64,000 bases of DNA from contig CAJUAL010000005.1 in NCBI GenBank assembly GCA_910584405.1, positions 1 to 64,000 of the forward strand. The letters are read 5' to 3'. This document shows positions 45,833-53,118 of the stretch, piece by piece; position 1 is the stretch's first letter, and every line of letters begins with the position of its first letter. The stretch comes from an uncultured Vampirovibrio sp. (GTDB lineage Bacteria; Cyanobacteriota; Vampirovibrionia; Gastranaerophilales; Gastranaerophilaceae). Below the pieces are notes generated by a model. It searched no databases, was not told the DNA's origin, and saw nothing but the letters and a program-made list of their open reading frames with translations. A program made the position numbers and the translations under genes.

Positions 45833-46972
45833 CTACCCCAGAATGTTTTGAAATTTCTTATGTATTTTTACGTTGTGAACCCTTATGTAATCAATGTTGT
45901 CATTTATCAAGATACTGTTTAGCGCAAGAGTATAAATATCTTTATCCTCGTTTGGAGCATCAGGCATTTCAAGCAGTGATTTTCTTGATAAACCTATTAA
46001 AACAGAACATCCGATTGTTCTTAGTTCTTTCCAGCGGTGTATAATTTCTAAATTGTGAGATTTTGATTTTCCAAATCCTATCCCCGGGTCAATTATTATA
46101 TTTTCTTTTTTTATCCCTTTTGAAATTGCGTAATCAACTTTATTTTTTAAGTTAATATAAATTTCATCCATAAGGTTTTCGTATTGAGGGGAATCCTGCA
46201 TGTTTTCAGGTGTTCCTTGTGAATGCTGAATTATAACTTTTATATCTGGGTTTTGAGCTATTATTTCAGCCATTTTCGGGTCGTAGTCAAATCCTGAAAC
46301 ATCATTTATTATATCAGCTCCAAGTTCAATACATTTTTGCGCAACTTCTGCACTTCTTGTATCAATGCTTATCGGAATTTGTATGTTATTAGCTTTTATA
46401 TATTCTAAGACGGGAACAAGTTTTTCCAGTTGTTTGCTGCTGCTTACGGCTTGAGAATAGGGTTTGGTAGATTCTGCTCCGATATCAATAATATCTACTC
46501 CGTCTTCTATGAGTTGATTCAGTTGTTGTACTGCATCCTCAATATCGTAATATTTCCCGCCGTCAGAAAAGGAATTTGTTGTGATATTCAAAATCCCCAT
46601 GATTTTAGTGTTTTGTGACATTTGAGGGTTACATTTTTCAATAAGTGCTAAGCCAAGCTCTTTCAATCCGAACGGTTGATGTTCAAGCTTTTTTGCAACT
46701 TTTATAAGTTGTGAAATACTTCCGCCTAATATTGCGTTTGAGTTTTCTATTTGACCTCTGATAACCTCTCTATGTGTTGCGCAATCTGCACCTACAGATA
46801 AAGCTGTTTGTTTAATAATATTAGCTTGTGCGGGGGTAAGATTAAATATTTTAAAGTTTTTATAGATATATTTATCTTTGGCTTTGTTTGTATAACTTTT
46901 GTCAAAGCCAATGTCTTTCAATTCTTGTTCAATATTTGTATTAGATAATTCTTTCAATAAAAAATCGTGCAT
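45833..46972 (-). CDS. folP: Dihydropteroate synthase, long form
   Basis: A 379-residue folate-pathway enzyme joining p-aminobenzoate to hydroxymethyl-dihydropterin pyrophosphate. The catalytic TIM-barrel (from about residue 118) has IMGILNITTNSFSDGG, IDIGAESTKP, SIDTRSAEVA, IINDVSG, IDPGIGFGKS and LIGLSRKS. An extra 115-residue N-terminal part of unknown role precedes it, as in some other long forms. The start codon lies inside the downstream arm of a terminator hairpin and has no ribosome site. Confidence 0.93.
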   Translation of the reverse strand: MHDFLLKELSNTNIEQELKDIGFDKSYTNKAKDKYIYKNFKIFNLTPAQANIIKQTALSVGADCATHREVIRGQIENSNAILGGSISQLIKVAKKLEHQPFGLKELGLALIEKCNPQMSQNTKIMGILNITTNSFSDGGKYYDIEDAVQQLNQLIEDGVDIIDIGAESTKPYSQAVSSSKQLEKLVPVLEYIKANNIQIPISIDTRSAEVAQKCIELGADIINDVSGFDYDPKMAEIIAQNPDIKVIIQHSQGTPENMQDSPQYENLMDEIYINLKNKVDYAISKGIKKENIIIDPGIGFGKSKSHNLEIIHRWKELRTIGCSVLIGLSRKSLLEMPDAPNEDKDIYTLALNSILINDNIDYIRVHNVKIHKKFQNILG

Positions 46973-46994
46973 AAACTTAGTTTAGCACGATTTT
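46961..46994 (-). terminator. Terminator hairpin overlapping the folP start codon
   Basis: AAAATCGTGC (46961-46970) pairs with GCACGATTTT (46985-46994), and inside it TAAAC pairs with GTTTA, giving 15 bp with one bulge. On the minus strand it ends in a T-run and closes the gene ending at 47018, but the folP ATG (46972-46970) is within the structure. Confidence 0.8.
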
Positions 46995-47017
46995 TTTTAT
47001 TTAACAATTTTTATAAC

Positions 47018-47488
47018 TTATGCGGCTGTTCTTAAAGTATGAACTTTATCTTTTAAATCACCTGCAGCTTCAACAGATGTTTTAACTGCTTTGTTAACCC
47101 CTGTTACAAGAACAAAGAATGCTAAAGCGCCGCCGAATAATGCTGCTGATTTCTTAACTATAGGGCTTTTAACGATTGCACCGATGAATTTTGTGTTTTC
47201 TAAAGCTTTAAATCTTGCTAAAATGTCTTTAGTAAAGATTGATGTATTCTTTTTGAATTTGCCCCATAAAGAAGTTGCTTTATCAGCGTTTTCTGTAATT
47301 TTTTCTGCTGTATTTGTAACATTAGCCATCATTTGTTGTAATGAAAGCCCTTTTTTACCTGCCATTTTTGTAGCAGAAGCTGTTACGCCGGCTGCTCCGC
47401 CAACGCCAACTGCAACTTGTTCAGTTTTATTATTGCCTGTTGATGATGGATATTGTTGTGTTCTAGGATTAAATTGTACTGTTTTCAT
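47018..47488 (-). CDS. Unknown protein with C-terminal hydrophobic helix, 156 residues
   Basis: The protein has a glycine-rich N-terminal stretch (VAVGVGGAAGVTAS), a helical middle and one hydrophobic segment near the end (KSAALFGGALAFFVLVTGVNKAV). No family is recognised. Its ATG overlaps the stop of the upstream gene by one base (TAATG), a strong sign of translational coupling, so the two products probably act together. A terminator follows. Confidence 0.7.
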   Translation of the reverse strand: MKTVQFNPRTQQYPSSTGNNKTEQVAVGVGGAAGVTASATKMAGKKGLSLQQMMANVTNTAEKITENADKATSLWGKFKKNTSIFTKDILARFKALENTKFIGAIVKSPIVKKSAALFGGALAFFVLVTGVNKAVKTSVEAAGDLKDKVHTLRTAA

Positions 47489-48225
47489 TATTCATCCCCT
47501 CCAATTTCATCTTCAAGGTCTTCAACTATATCTTCTGTTTCAGCGTTATCTTCAACATCGTCTGTTTTTGCAGGTGATTGCTTCATTGCTGTGCTGTATG
47601 AAGCTGCTGCGCCTGAACCAACACCTAATGCGGTAGATGCACCATTTGTAACTTTATCGTAAGCTGTTTCAATATTAGAACTTTTTACTTTTTCGAATTT
47701 ACCTTTTACGAATCCTACGGCTGTTTTTACTGCATTTACTACAGCTTTTCCTGCAGAAACGATGTATTTACCGTATTTTGTATTATTTAATTTATCAACC
47801 AATTCGCCTGCTTTTTTAGCTAATCCTGATTGAGAAAGTTTTTCAAAACCTTTTGAAATATATTCGCCTACTGTTTTGAAACCTTTTCCTATATTTTTAG
47901 CAGCTTTAGAATTTATACCTTTAACTGTTGAACCTTTAACAAATTTAGAACCTACTCTTGCGCCCCAAAGAACTGCTAAGCCTTCCCAAATGCCGTCTGA
48001 AATAATCTTAATTACGCGCATTCCTTTTTTCAAAGCTTCAGGCGATTTATCGTTGTTGATAATTCTTTCTGCTTTTTCGGATTGTTCTTCATAAAAGTCT
48101 TGTTTTTTTCTGATGTATTCTTCGGTGATTTCACCTGCGTCTTCATCTATACCTTTAAAATGCAGAGGACGTTGAGTCTTTTGTGTGTATTGTTTAGTTG
48201 TAAAATTTGGTTGGATTGTTAACAT
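47488..48225 (-). CDS. Unknown amphipathic protein, 245 residues
   Basis: The leader MLTIQPNFTTKQYTQKTQ-RPLHFKGID resembles that of the protein encoded at 31705-32196 (PAFSGI). The middle is rich in Lys, Gly and Ala with amphipathic helices (KGFKTVGEYISKGFEKLSQS), and the last 35 residues are very acidic. No family is recognised. GTGAGGAA about 6 nt upstream supports the start. It is coupled to the hydrophobic protein encoded downstream. Confidence 0.68.
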   Translation of the reverse strand: MLTIQPNFTTKQYTQKTQRPLHFKGIDEDAGEITEEYIRKKQDFYEEQSEKAERIINNDKSPEALKKGMRVIKIISDGIWEGLAVLWGARVGSKFVKGSTVKGINSKAAKNIGKGFKTVGEYISKGFEKLSQSGLAKKAGELVDKLNNTKYGKYIVSAGKAVVNAVKTAVGFVKGKFEKVKSSNIETAYDKVTNGASTALGVGSGAAASYSTAMKQSPAKTDDVEDNAETEDIVEDLEDEIGGDE

Positions 48226-48336
48226 TGTAATTCCTCACTACCTGTAAATTATTTTATTTACTCGTCTTAAAATTCGAGAATATTTTTTTTTGCTACTACA
48301 CTAAAAGCTTATTAATAAAATGTTACAATTTAACTC

Positions 48337-49284
48337 TTATATTATTTCACATCCGTTCAAGTTTGTAAAGTGTTTTGAACCTTGAAATGAATTTCTGTTA
48401 AGGAATTCACGGTCTATTTTGTTAAGACAATCAAGCTTTGCTCCAAGCCAGCGCGGTGCGATTAAATTTTTCTTTAATCCGTTACCTGCAAGCCTGTGTA
48501 TTGTGGTTGTTTTTGGTAGGATTTCCAAAAAATCACAACATAATTTTACATATTCTTCTTCGCTCATAAAATCGATTTTACCGTTTTCATAAAGTTTAGA
48601 CAGTTTTGTATCTTTTAATGCACAGAGCATATGTATTTTTACTCCATCAACATTAAGCTCTGCAAGTTTTTCGGCGGTTTGTAATATTTCATCCCGGCTT
48701 TCCCACAAACCGAAAATTACGTGAGTACAAACATTTATTCCTTTTTCTTTTGTTTTTTCATAAGCTTTTAGAAAACAATCAAAATCGTGTCCGCGGTTTA
48801 TTTTTAATAATGTTTTATCATGGATTGACTGTAATCCGTATTCAACCCAAGTGTAGTAGTCTTTCGCTATATCTGAAATTAATTCAAGCTTTTCGTCTTC
48901 AACACAGTCAGGGCGGGTTCCTATAGAAATGCCGACAACATCAGGGTGTTTTAGTGCGGATTTATATATTTTTTCAAGCTCATTAACAGGTTTATATGTG
49001 TTTGTATAAGCTTGAAAATAAGACATGAATTTTTCAGCCTTAAACCTGTTATGAAGAGTTTCCGCCCCAATATTAACTTGTTCTTCTATAGAAAGAAGGT
49101 TTGAATGTGCTTGAGAAAAACTTCCCCCCTCATCACAAAAAATACAACCTCCTGTGGATATTGTTCCGTCCCTGTTTGGACAGGAAAAGCCGGCGTCAAT
49201 TGTTATTTTATAAACTTTTGCTCCAAACTTATTCTTTAAATATGCACTAAATTGGTTGTATCTTTTGTCTGTATTGTTAAACAT
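48337..49284 (-). CDS. Radical SAM protein, YhcC/TIGR01212 family
   Basis: A 315-residue radical SAM enzyme. The cluster-binding region reads DAGFSCPNRDGTISTGGCIFCDEGG, with the wide first spacing typical of the YhcC (TIGR01212) family, followed by SIGTRPDCV, VEYGLQSIHDKTL and NVCTHVIFGLWESRDE. The reaction of this family is not settled. Its ATG lies 2 nt after the stop of the zinc-ribbon gene upstream, so the two form an operon. Confidence 0.88.
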   Translation of the reverse strand: MFNNTDKRYNQFSAYLKNKFGAKVYKITIDAGFSCPNRDGTISTGGCIFCDEGGSFSQAHSNLLSIEEQVNIGAETLHNRFKAEKFMSYFQAYTNTYKPVNELEKIYKSALKHPDVVGISIGTRPDCVEDEKLELISDIAKDYYTWVEYGLQSIHDKTLLKINRGHDFDCFLKAYEKTKEKGINVCTHVIFGLWESRDEILQTAEKLAELNVDGVKIHMLCALKDTKLSKLYENGKIDFMSEEEYVKLCCDFLEILPKTTTIHRLAGNGLKKNLIAPRWLGAKLDCLNKIDREFLNRNSFQGSKHFTNLNGCEII

Positions 49285-49286
49285 TA

Positions 49287-49460
49287 TTATTTGTTATCAT
49301 CATCCTCGTTGTCATAAATAGGATAAACATAATGTTCACCGCAATTTGGGCATACAACTTCCTGTTGTTTTCCGTCTTCAAGTTTAGCTACTTCAAACAA
49401 GCATTTGCATCCTGATTGTACGCATCTTACTGCCCATGTAGGTCTTATTAATCTTGCCAT
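49287..49460 (-). CDS. Small zinc-ribbon protein, 57 residues
   Basis: A short gene reading MARLIRPTWAVRCVQSGCKC..., then EVVCPNCGEHYVYP and an acidic tail. The cysteines in CVQSGCKC and CPNC make a plausible zinc-ribbon or rubredoxin-like site. GAGGGATAA lies right before the ATG, and the stop is 2 nt from the start of the radical SAM gene, so both are probably made together. The function is unknown. Confidence 0.75.
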   Translation of the reverse strand: MARLIRPTWAVRCVQSGCKCLFEVAKLEDGKQQEVVCPNCGEHYVYPIYDNEDDDNK

Positions 49461-49551
49461 AATTTATCCCTCTTTTCTTCTATACAACTCAATTTTATCA
49501 CTGAATTTTTATTTGTGCAAGTTTGATGATTTTGTATCATTTTACAATACT

Positions 49552-49598
49552 CAAAACTTTTAAGATTCTGAATCAAGTTCAGAATGACAAAAGTTTTG
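49552..49598. repeat. Hairpin repeat, copy B (27-nt core with private arms)
   Basis: The 27-nt core at 49562-49588 (AAGATTCTGAATCAAGTTC...) is the reverse complement of copy A at 25550-25576 with one difference. Its arms CAAAACTTTT (49552-49561) and AAAAGTTTTG (49589-49598) are perfectly complementary but, apart from TTTT/AAAA next to the core, unlike those of copy A. It lies 8 nt beyond the obgE stop. Confidence 0.85.
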
Positions 49599-49606
49599 AT
49601 AATATT

Positions 49607-50890
49607 TTATGAATACATTTCATCGTCCCAGTATTCAAGTTCAAGTTTTCCGACAATAATTGTATCGCCGTTTTGGATACCAAGACGTTTAAGTTCATCC
49701 ATAATTCCCATACCTTTCATTATGTTTTGAAGTCTGATAACCTGTTCAGAGCTTCTCGGGTCGGTAACTTGAGTTATTCTGATTATTCTTCCGCCCGTTA
49801 TAAGGTAGGTGTCTTTATTTAACTTTTGTACATCCCAATATCCGTCGTCATTATTTGTAGCATCTAAATCTTCTTCTACCGTAACTTCAGATTCGGGTTT
49901 TTCAATTTCGTCAACTTTTTTCTCTAATTCGTGTTTAATTTTATCAAAATTTTCGCCTGTCACAGCAGAAATTAAAAACGGTTCAACTCCGATTTTCTTA
50001 AATTCTTCAACTAAGTGTTCTTGAATTTCTTCAGGAATTGAGTCAATTTTGTTTATTGCAACGACTTGATAAAGTTTAGAAAGCTTTTCCGAATATTTTT
50101 CAAGTTCGGAGTTAATAATTTTATAATTATTAATTGGATCGTGTTCGGTTCCGTCTACTATGTGAAGCAAGAATCTGCAACGTTCAACGTGTCGTAAAAA
50201 GTCGTGACCTAAGCCTATTCCGTCAGATGCGCCTTCAATTAAGCCCGGAATATCTGCGATTACATAACCGTCCCCGTCAGATTTTCTTACAACCCCTAGG
50301 TTTGGCGTAATTGTTGTGAACGGATAATCTGCAATTTTAGGTTTTGCAGCTGAAACTCTGCTGATGAAAGTTGATTTACCCGCGTTCGGGAATCCTAATA
50401 ACCCGACATCTGCAAGTAGTTTTAGTTCTAATTGCAATTCACGTTCAATTCCGGGTTCTCCCGGTTCACAATATTGCGGTGCACGATTTTGCGGAGTGCA
50501 GAAGTGAATATTTCCGCGTCCGCCTCTTCCTCCTTTTGCGACAAGTACGGTTTGTTCGTGTTTAGTTAAGTCAGCAATAATATTTCCGCTTTTTAAGTCT
50601 TTGACAATTGTGCCTGTCGGAACTTTTATATATAAATCTTTAGCACTTTTTCCGTGCATACTTTTTTTGAATCCGTTTTCACCGTTATCTGCCTTGAATA
50701 TAGAACGATAAGTGAAATCTAGCAAAGTTGAAAGACCTTCATCTGCGATTAAGTAAACGCATCCTCCGCGTCCGCCGTCACCTCCAGCAGGACCGCCTTT
50801 GTCTACAAACTTTTCACGACGCCAGGCGACAACTCCGTTGCCGCCTTTGCCTGAACTTATTTTTATTTTAGCCTTGTCTATAAATTGCAT
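49607..50890 (-). CDS. obgE: Obg-family GTPase
   Basis: A 427-residue ribosome-associated GTPase. The glycine-rich Obg domain (KIKISSGKGGNGVVAWRREKF... GGRGGRGN) occupies residues 1-158. The G domain follows with the P-loop GFPNAGKST (about 165-173), DIPG and NKID. The C-terminal OCT-type domain ends in GDTIIVGKLELEYWDDE. AAAAGGATT precedes the ATG. It helps late assembly of the large ribosomal subunit and stress control. The hairpin repeat after its stop may be its terminator. Confidence 0.96.
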   Translation of the reverse strand: MQFIDKAKIKISSGKGGNGVVAWRREKFVDKGGPAGGDGGRGGCVYLIADEGLSTLLDFTYRSIFKADNGENGFKKSMHGKSAKDLYIKVPTGTIVKDLKSGNIIADLTKHEQTVLVAKGGRGGRGNIHFCTPQNRAPQYCEPGEPGIERELQLELKLLADVGLLGFPNAGKSTFISRVSAAKPKIADYPFTTITPNLGVVRKSDGDGYVIADIPGLIEGASDGIGLGHDFLRHVERCRFLLHIVDGTEHDPINNYKIINSELEKYSEKLSKLYQVVAINKIDSIPEEIQEHLVEEFKKIGVEPFLISAVTGENFDKIKHELEKKVDEIEKPESEVTVEEDLDATNNDDGYWDVQKLNKDTYLITGGRIIRITQVTDPRSSEQVIRLQNIMKGMGIMDELKRLGIQNGDTIIVGKLELEYWDDEMYS

Positions 50891-50956
50891 AGTATAAATC
50901 CTTTTAATCTGATAATACTATGAACAAAGGTAAATGCAAAATGTTGTTGAGTTTTA

Positions 50957-51214
50957 TTATGCTACTGTTACGCCTGCCGGTAAATCCAGTACTGACCAAT
51001 TTACATCCGATTTTATATTTCCTGCACTGTCAAATATACTAGGATTCTTTTTAACAAATTCAATTTCGTCAGGAATAATTCCATTTAACTTGCTTTTGAA
51101 ATCTACAAAGTTTTTGCAGTTACTGAATTTATTTACTTGAGAAGGAGCTATTCTGGTGTATCCTTTGGGTACCGGAGGGTTTGTTCCACCCGCTCCGCCT
51201 TTTGCTCTTGCACT
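50957..51214 (-). pseudogene. In-frame continuation beyond the stop of the upstream gene (85 codons)
   Basis: Directly after the TAA at 51217-51215 the same frame stays open for 85 codons (SARAKGGAGGTNPPVPKGYT... then LNGIIPDEIEFVKKNPSIF... DVNWSVLDLPAGVTVA) to a second TAA at 50959-50957. The codons look like normal protein, with Pro/Gly-rich linker and polar helix. This is either the former C-terminus of a gene broken by a nonsense change or a read-through extension. It has no start codon or ribosome site of its own. Confidence 0.6.
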
Positions 51215-51946
51215 TTATCTAATATCAATGCTGCCTGCACCCCAAGCTTCATCTCCTGCGTATTGGTTTAGTCCGAATGTTCCGTCAGTATTCTTTTCTA
51301 GTCTATACATATCGCCTGCGGCGTTTGCGCTTGTTGATTTATAAATAGCTACACCGTCTTTAGTTTCCTGATATTCATAAGTGTATCCTTTGACAGTAAT
51401 TGTTTTAGGGTATCCGTCAGCGGATTTATCAGAGCTTAATTTAGTTTGTCCGTTTATATCTCTTCCGCCGCCTTTTACATCGTCGTGAACCCTAATTTGT
51501 GTACCGTCGGTTAAATCATCTGCGCCTGCAGGGCTCCAGCCTTGGGTTGCTCCAGGGCTTGTCGGTTCAGGAGTTTCTGTTGTACCTGTCGGTGCAGGAG
51601 TCTCTGTTGTACCTGTCGGTGCAGGAGTTTCTGTTGTACCTGTCGGTGCAGGAGTCTCTGTTGCTCCTTGTGTTTCTTTTGCTTTTCCTCCGCCGCCGAA
51701 TATTTTACCTAAGCAATCAAACAATCCTTGAAAACCTCCCTGTTCTGTGAATCCTTGCATGAATCCCCAAAATCCGCCAGGTCCGTTTTGCACTTCAATT
51801 TGTGTCGCCTGTTGAAACGGCTGCATTTGATATTGTGGAAATATCGATTGATTATTGTAGTATTGCGGGACGCTTCTGTGTATGTTTACATTGCTGCGTC
51901 TTTGGTACTGTAAGTTGAAGGCTTGGCCCATTCCGTGAATGCCCAT
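51215..51946 (-). CDS. Glycine-rich QNGPGGFWGF protein with TETPAPTGT repeats
   Basis: A 243-residue protein with no signal peptide. The N-terminus is Gln- and Tyr-rich, followed by QNGPGGFWGF (residues 53-62), which is identical in the neighbour encoded at 52115-52729. Three TETPAPTGT repeats and one variant form a Thr/Pro linker, then a compact C-terminal region (TITVKGYTYEYQETKDGVAIY... YAGDEAWGAGSI). GAGGATGAG precedes the ATG. The frame continues for 85 codons past the stop. I recognise no family; a structural or surface role is only a guess. Confidence 0.7.
   Translation of the reverse strand: MGIHGMGQAFNLQYQRRSNVNIHRSVPQYYNNQSIFPQYQMQPFQQATQIEVQNGPGGFWGFMQGFTEQGGFQGLFDCLGKIFGGGGKAKETQGATETPAPTGTTETPAPTGTTETPAPTGTTETPEPTSPGATQGWSPAGADDLTDGTQIRVHDDVKGGGRDINGQTKLSSDKSADGYPKTITVKGYTYEYQETKDGVAIYKSTSANAAGDMYRLEKNTDGTFGLNQYAGDEAWGAGSIDIR
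51564..51667. repeat. 27-bp tandem repeat, almost four units
   Basis: Units begin at 51564, 51591, 51618 and 51645, the last being partial. They differ by single bases and encode the TETPAPTGT repeats of the gene on the minus strand. Copy number could vary by slippage without breaking the frame. Confidence 0.9.
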
Positions 51947-51973
51947 AATCTCATCCTCTTATTAGTTATTACT

Positions 51974-51995
51974 TCTTATATATATAAAGTATATA
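51974..51995 (-). promoter_or_regulatory. Shared AT-rich promoter block, copy 1
   Basis: On the minus strand a 22-nt block (TATATACTTTATATATATAA followed by GA) lies 27 nt before the ATG at 51946. The identical block precedes the paralogous gene at 52729. It contains -10-like sequence and probably marks common regulation. Confidence 0.55.
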
Positions 51996-52065
51996 TTTGT
52001 GATATAATTGCGCATATTTTGAGTTTTTGTAACATTTGTTTACAAAATAATAACTTTACAAATAA

Positions 52066-52098
52066 AAAAGGAGCAGATGTTATCTGTTCCTTTTCTTT
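52066..52098 (-). terminator. Rho-independent terminator
   Basis: AAAAGGAGCAGAT (52066-52078) pairs with ATCTGTTCCTTTT (52082-52094, one mismatch-type pair) over GTT. On the minus strand it ends in TTTTTTATT, after the gene ending at 52115. Confidence 0.85.
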
Positions 52099-52114
52099 TA
52101 TTGTTAAAACTTTT

Positions 52115-52729
52115 TTAAACCTGCTGAGATGTTGATGCGCTACCGTTTTTAATTTTAGTCGTGTTTATTTTTTCCATAACGGTGCTATAATCGCCTGTTA
52201 CTGTTTCATTTTCTCCGCTGTCTGCATATTGTGAGTCAAGTTTAGCTGTAAATGTTCCGTCATAATTATCTACGATTTTCCATTTACTTTCGCCCAGAGT
52301 GTTAAGGTTTGTCAGTAACGGATTGGTTGGTGTTGAACCTGGCAATCCTGCGGTTCCTGTTCCAAGATTCAATCCTTGAGGTTGGTAACTATAGCTGCTT
52401 GCTCCACCCCAGCCCAGGTTTGAACACATGTTGTTCCAGCCTGTGCACATGTTATTCCAACCGGTACGGCATCGTCCGCTTATTCCGTCCATAAGACCTG
52501 ATGCAAAGCCCCAGAATCCCCCCGGACCGTTTTGGATATGTAAACTGGTAGTGTTATTAAATCCTCCAATAAATCCGCCGCCTTGATAATAATTACGACC
52601 GCAAAATACTGAAGGTGCTCCACCTGTTGTTGTTTGTGTAATTTTTATCTTACTGCCCGGCGGCATATTACCGATACCCATTCCGGGTAGCATTCCGCCA
52701 ATACCGAAGTTATTACTGTTAAAACACAT
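52115..52729 (-). CDS. Glycine-rich QNGPGGFWGF protein, paralogue
   Basis: A 204-residue protein with no signal peptide, very rich in Gly and Asn (FGIGGMLPGMGIGNMPPG, YYQGGGFIGGFNN). QNGPGGFWGF is at residues 66-75. A Cys/Trp-containing stretch with a short duplication (TGWNNMCTGWNNMC) follows, then a polar C-terminal part (SKWKIVDNYDGTFTAKLDS). CGAGGAATT precedes the ATG. It shares its promoter block with the neighbour but lacks the Thr/Pro repeats. No family is recognised. Confidence 0.7.
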   Translation of the reverse strand: MCFNSNNFGIGGMLPGMGIGNMPPGSKIKITQTTTGGAPSVFCGRNYYQGGGFIGGFNNTTSLHIQNGPGGFWGFASGLMDGISGRCRTGWNNMCTGWNNMCSNLGWGGASSYSYQPQGLNLGTGTAGLPGSTPTNPLLTNLNTLGESKWKIVDNYDGTFTAKLDSQYADSGENETVTGDYSTVMEKINTTKIKNGSASTSQQV

Positions 52730-52752
52730 GTTAATTCCTCGTATTTTTTTAC

Positions 52753-52774
52753 TCTTATATATATAAAGTATATA
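52753..52774 (-). promoter_or_regulatory. Shared AT-rich promoter block, copy 2
   Basis: The same 22-nt block as at 51974-51995 lies 23 nt before the ATG at 52729. TTTACG upstream, 17 nt from ATATAA, could be the -35. Confidence 0.55.
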
Positions 52775-52824
52775 TAACGTAAATAATTTACTTTTATCTT
52801 TGAAATGTTAACATAAGTTTACAA

Positions 52825-52986
52825 TTAATCTTCAGGAATATATATTGAATGTTTTTTTAATAATTCTCTTGTGTGTTCGTAACAGCAGCTGTTTCTTGTG
52901 ATTTGCTGGTATTCTCTTATGATACTTAATACGTCATCTACACTTAATCTGATAATTCGTCTTTCGTTTTCAATAATTGTTGCCAT
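52825..52986 (-). CDS. Small unknown protein, 53 residues
   Basis: A short frame reading MATIIENERRIIRLSVDDVL, then SIIREYQQITRNSCCYEHTR and ending IYIPED. AAAGGAAGAA lies a few bases before the ATG, and the composition looks like a real helical protein with a CC pair. It lies between the QNGPGGFWGF gene at 52729 and the gene ending at 53119, all on the minus strand. The function is unknown. Confidence 0.6.
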   Translation of the reverse strand: MATIIENERRIIRLSVDDVLSIIREYQQITRNSCCYEHTRELLKKHSIYIPED

Positions 52987-53078
52987 AAGTTCTTCCTTTC
53001 TTTTGTTTATTATCGGAAGTAAAAAAGGCAGTCTTTAATAGTTCATCTTTAGGGTTTAAAAATTTCGGGAAAAATTTG

Positions 53079-53114
53079 AAACGCGAGAGGATTACATATA
53101 ACCCTCCCGCGTTT
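53079..53114 (-). terminator. Probable terminator after the gene ending at 53119
   Basis: AAACGCG (53079-53085) and GAGG (53087-53090) pair with CCTC (53103-53106) and CGCGTTT (53108-53114), giving 11 bp with one mismatch. The T-tract on the minus strand is weak. Confidence 0.55.
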
Positions 53115-53118
53115 TGGA

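Noticed and set aside
50934..51140. Plus-strand 68-codon frame between obgE and the QNGPGGFWGF gene
   Set aside because: The minus strand here is the in-frame continuation of the neighbouring gene, which has more protein-like composition, and the plus frame has no ribosome site.
51564..51667. CRISPR array suggested by regular 27-bp units
   Set aside because: The units are contiguous with no spacers and encode a peptide repeat.
51499..51750. Plus-strand repetitive frame (SVQEFLLYL repeats)
   Set aside because: It is the reverse reading of the TETPAPTGT tandem repeat.
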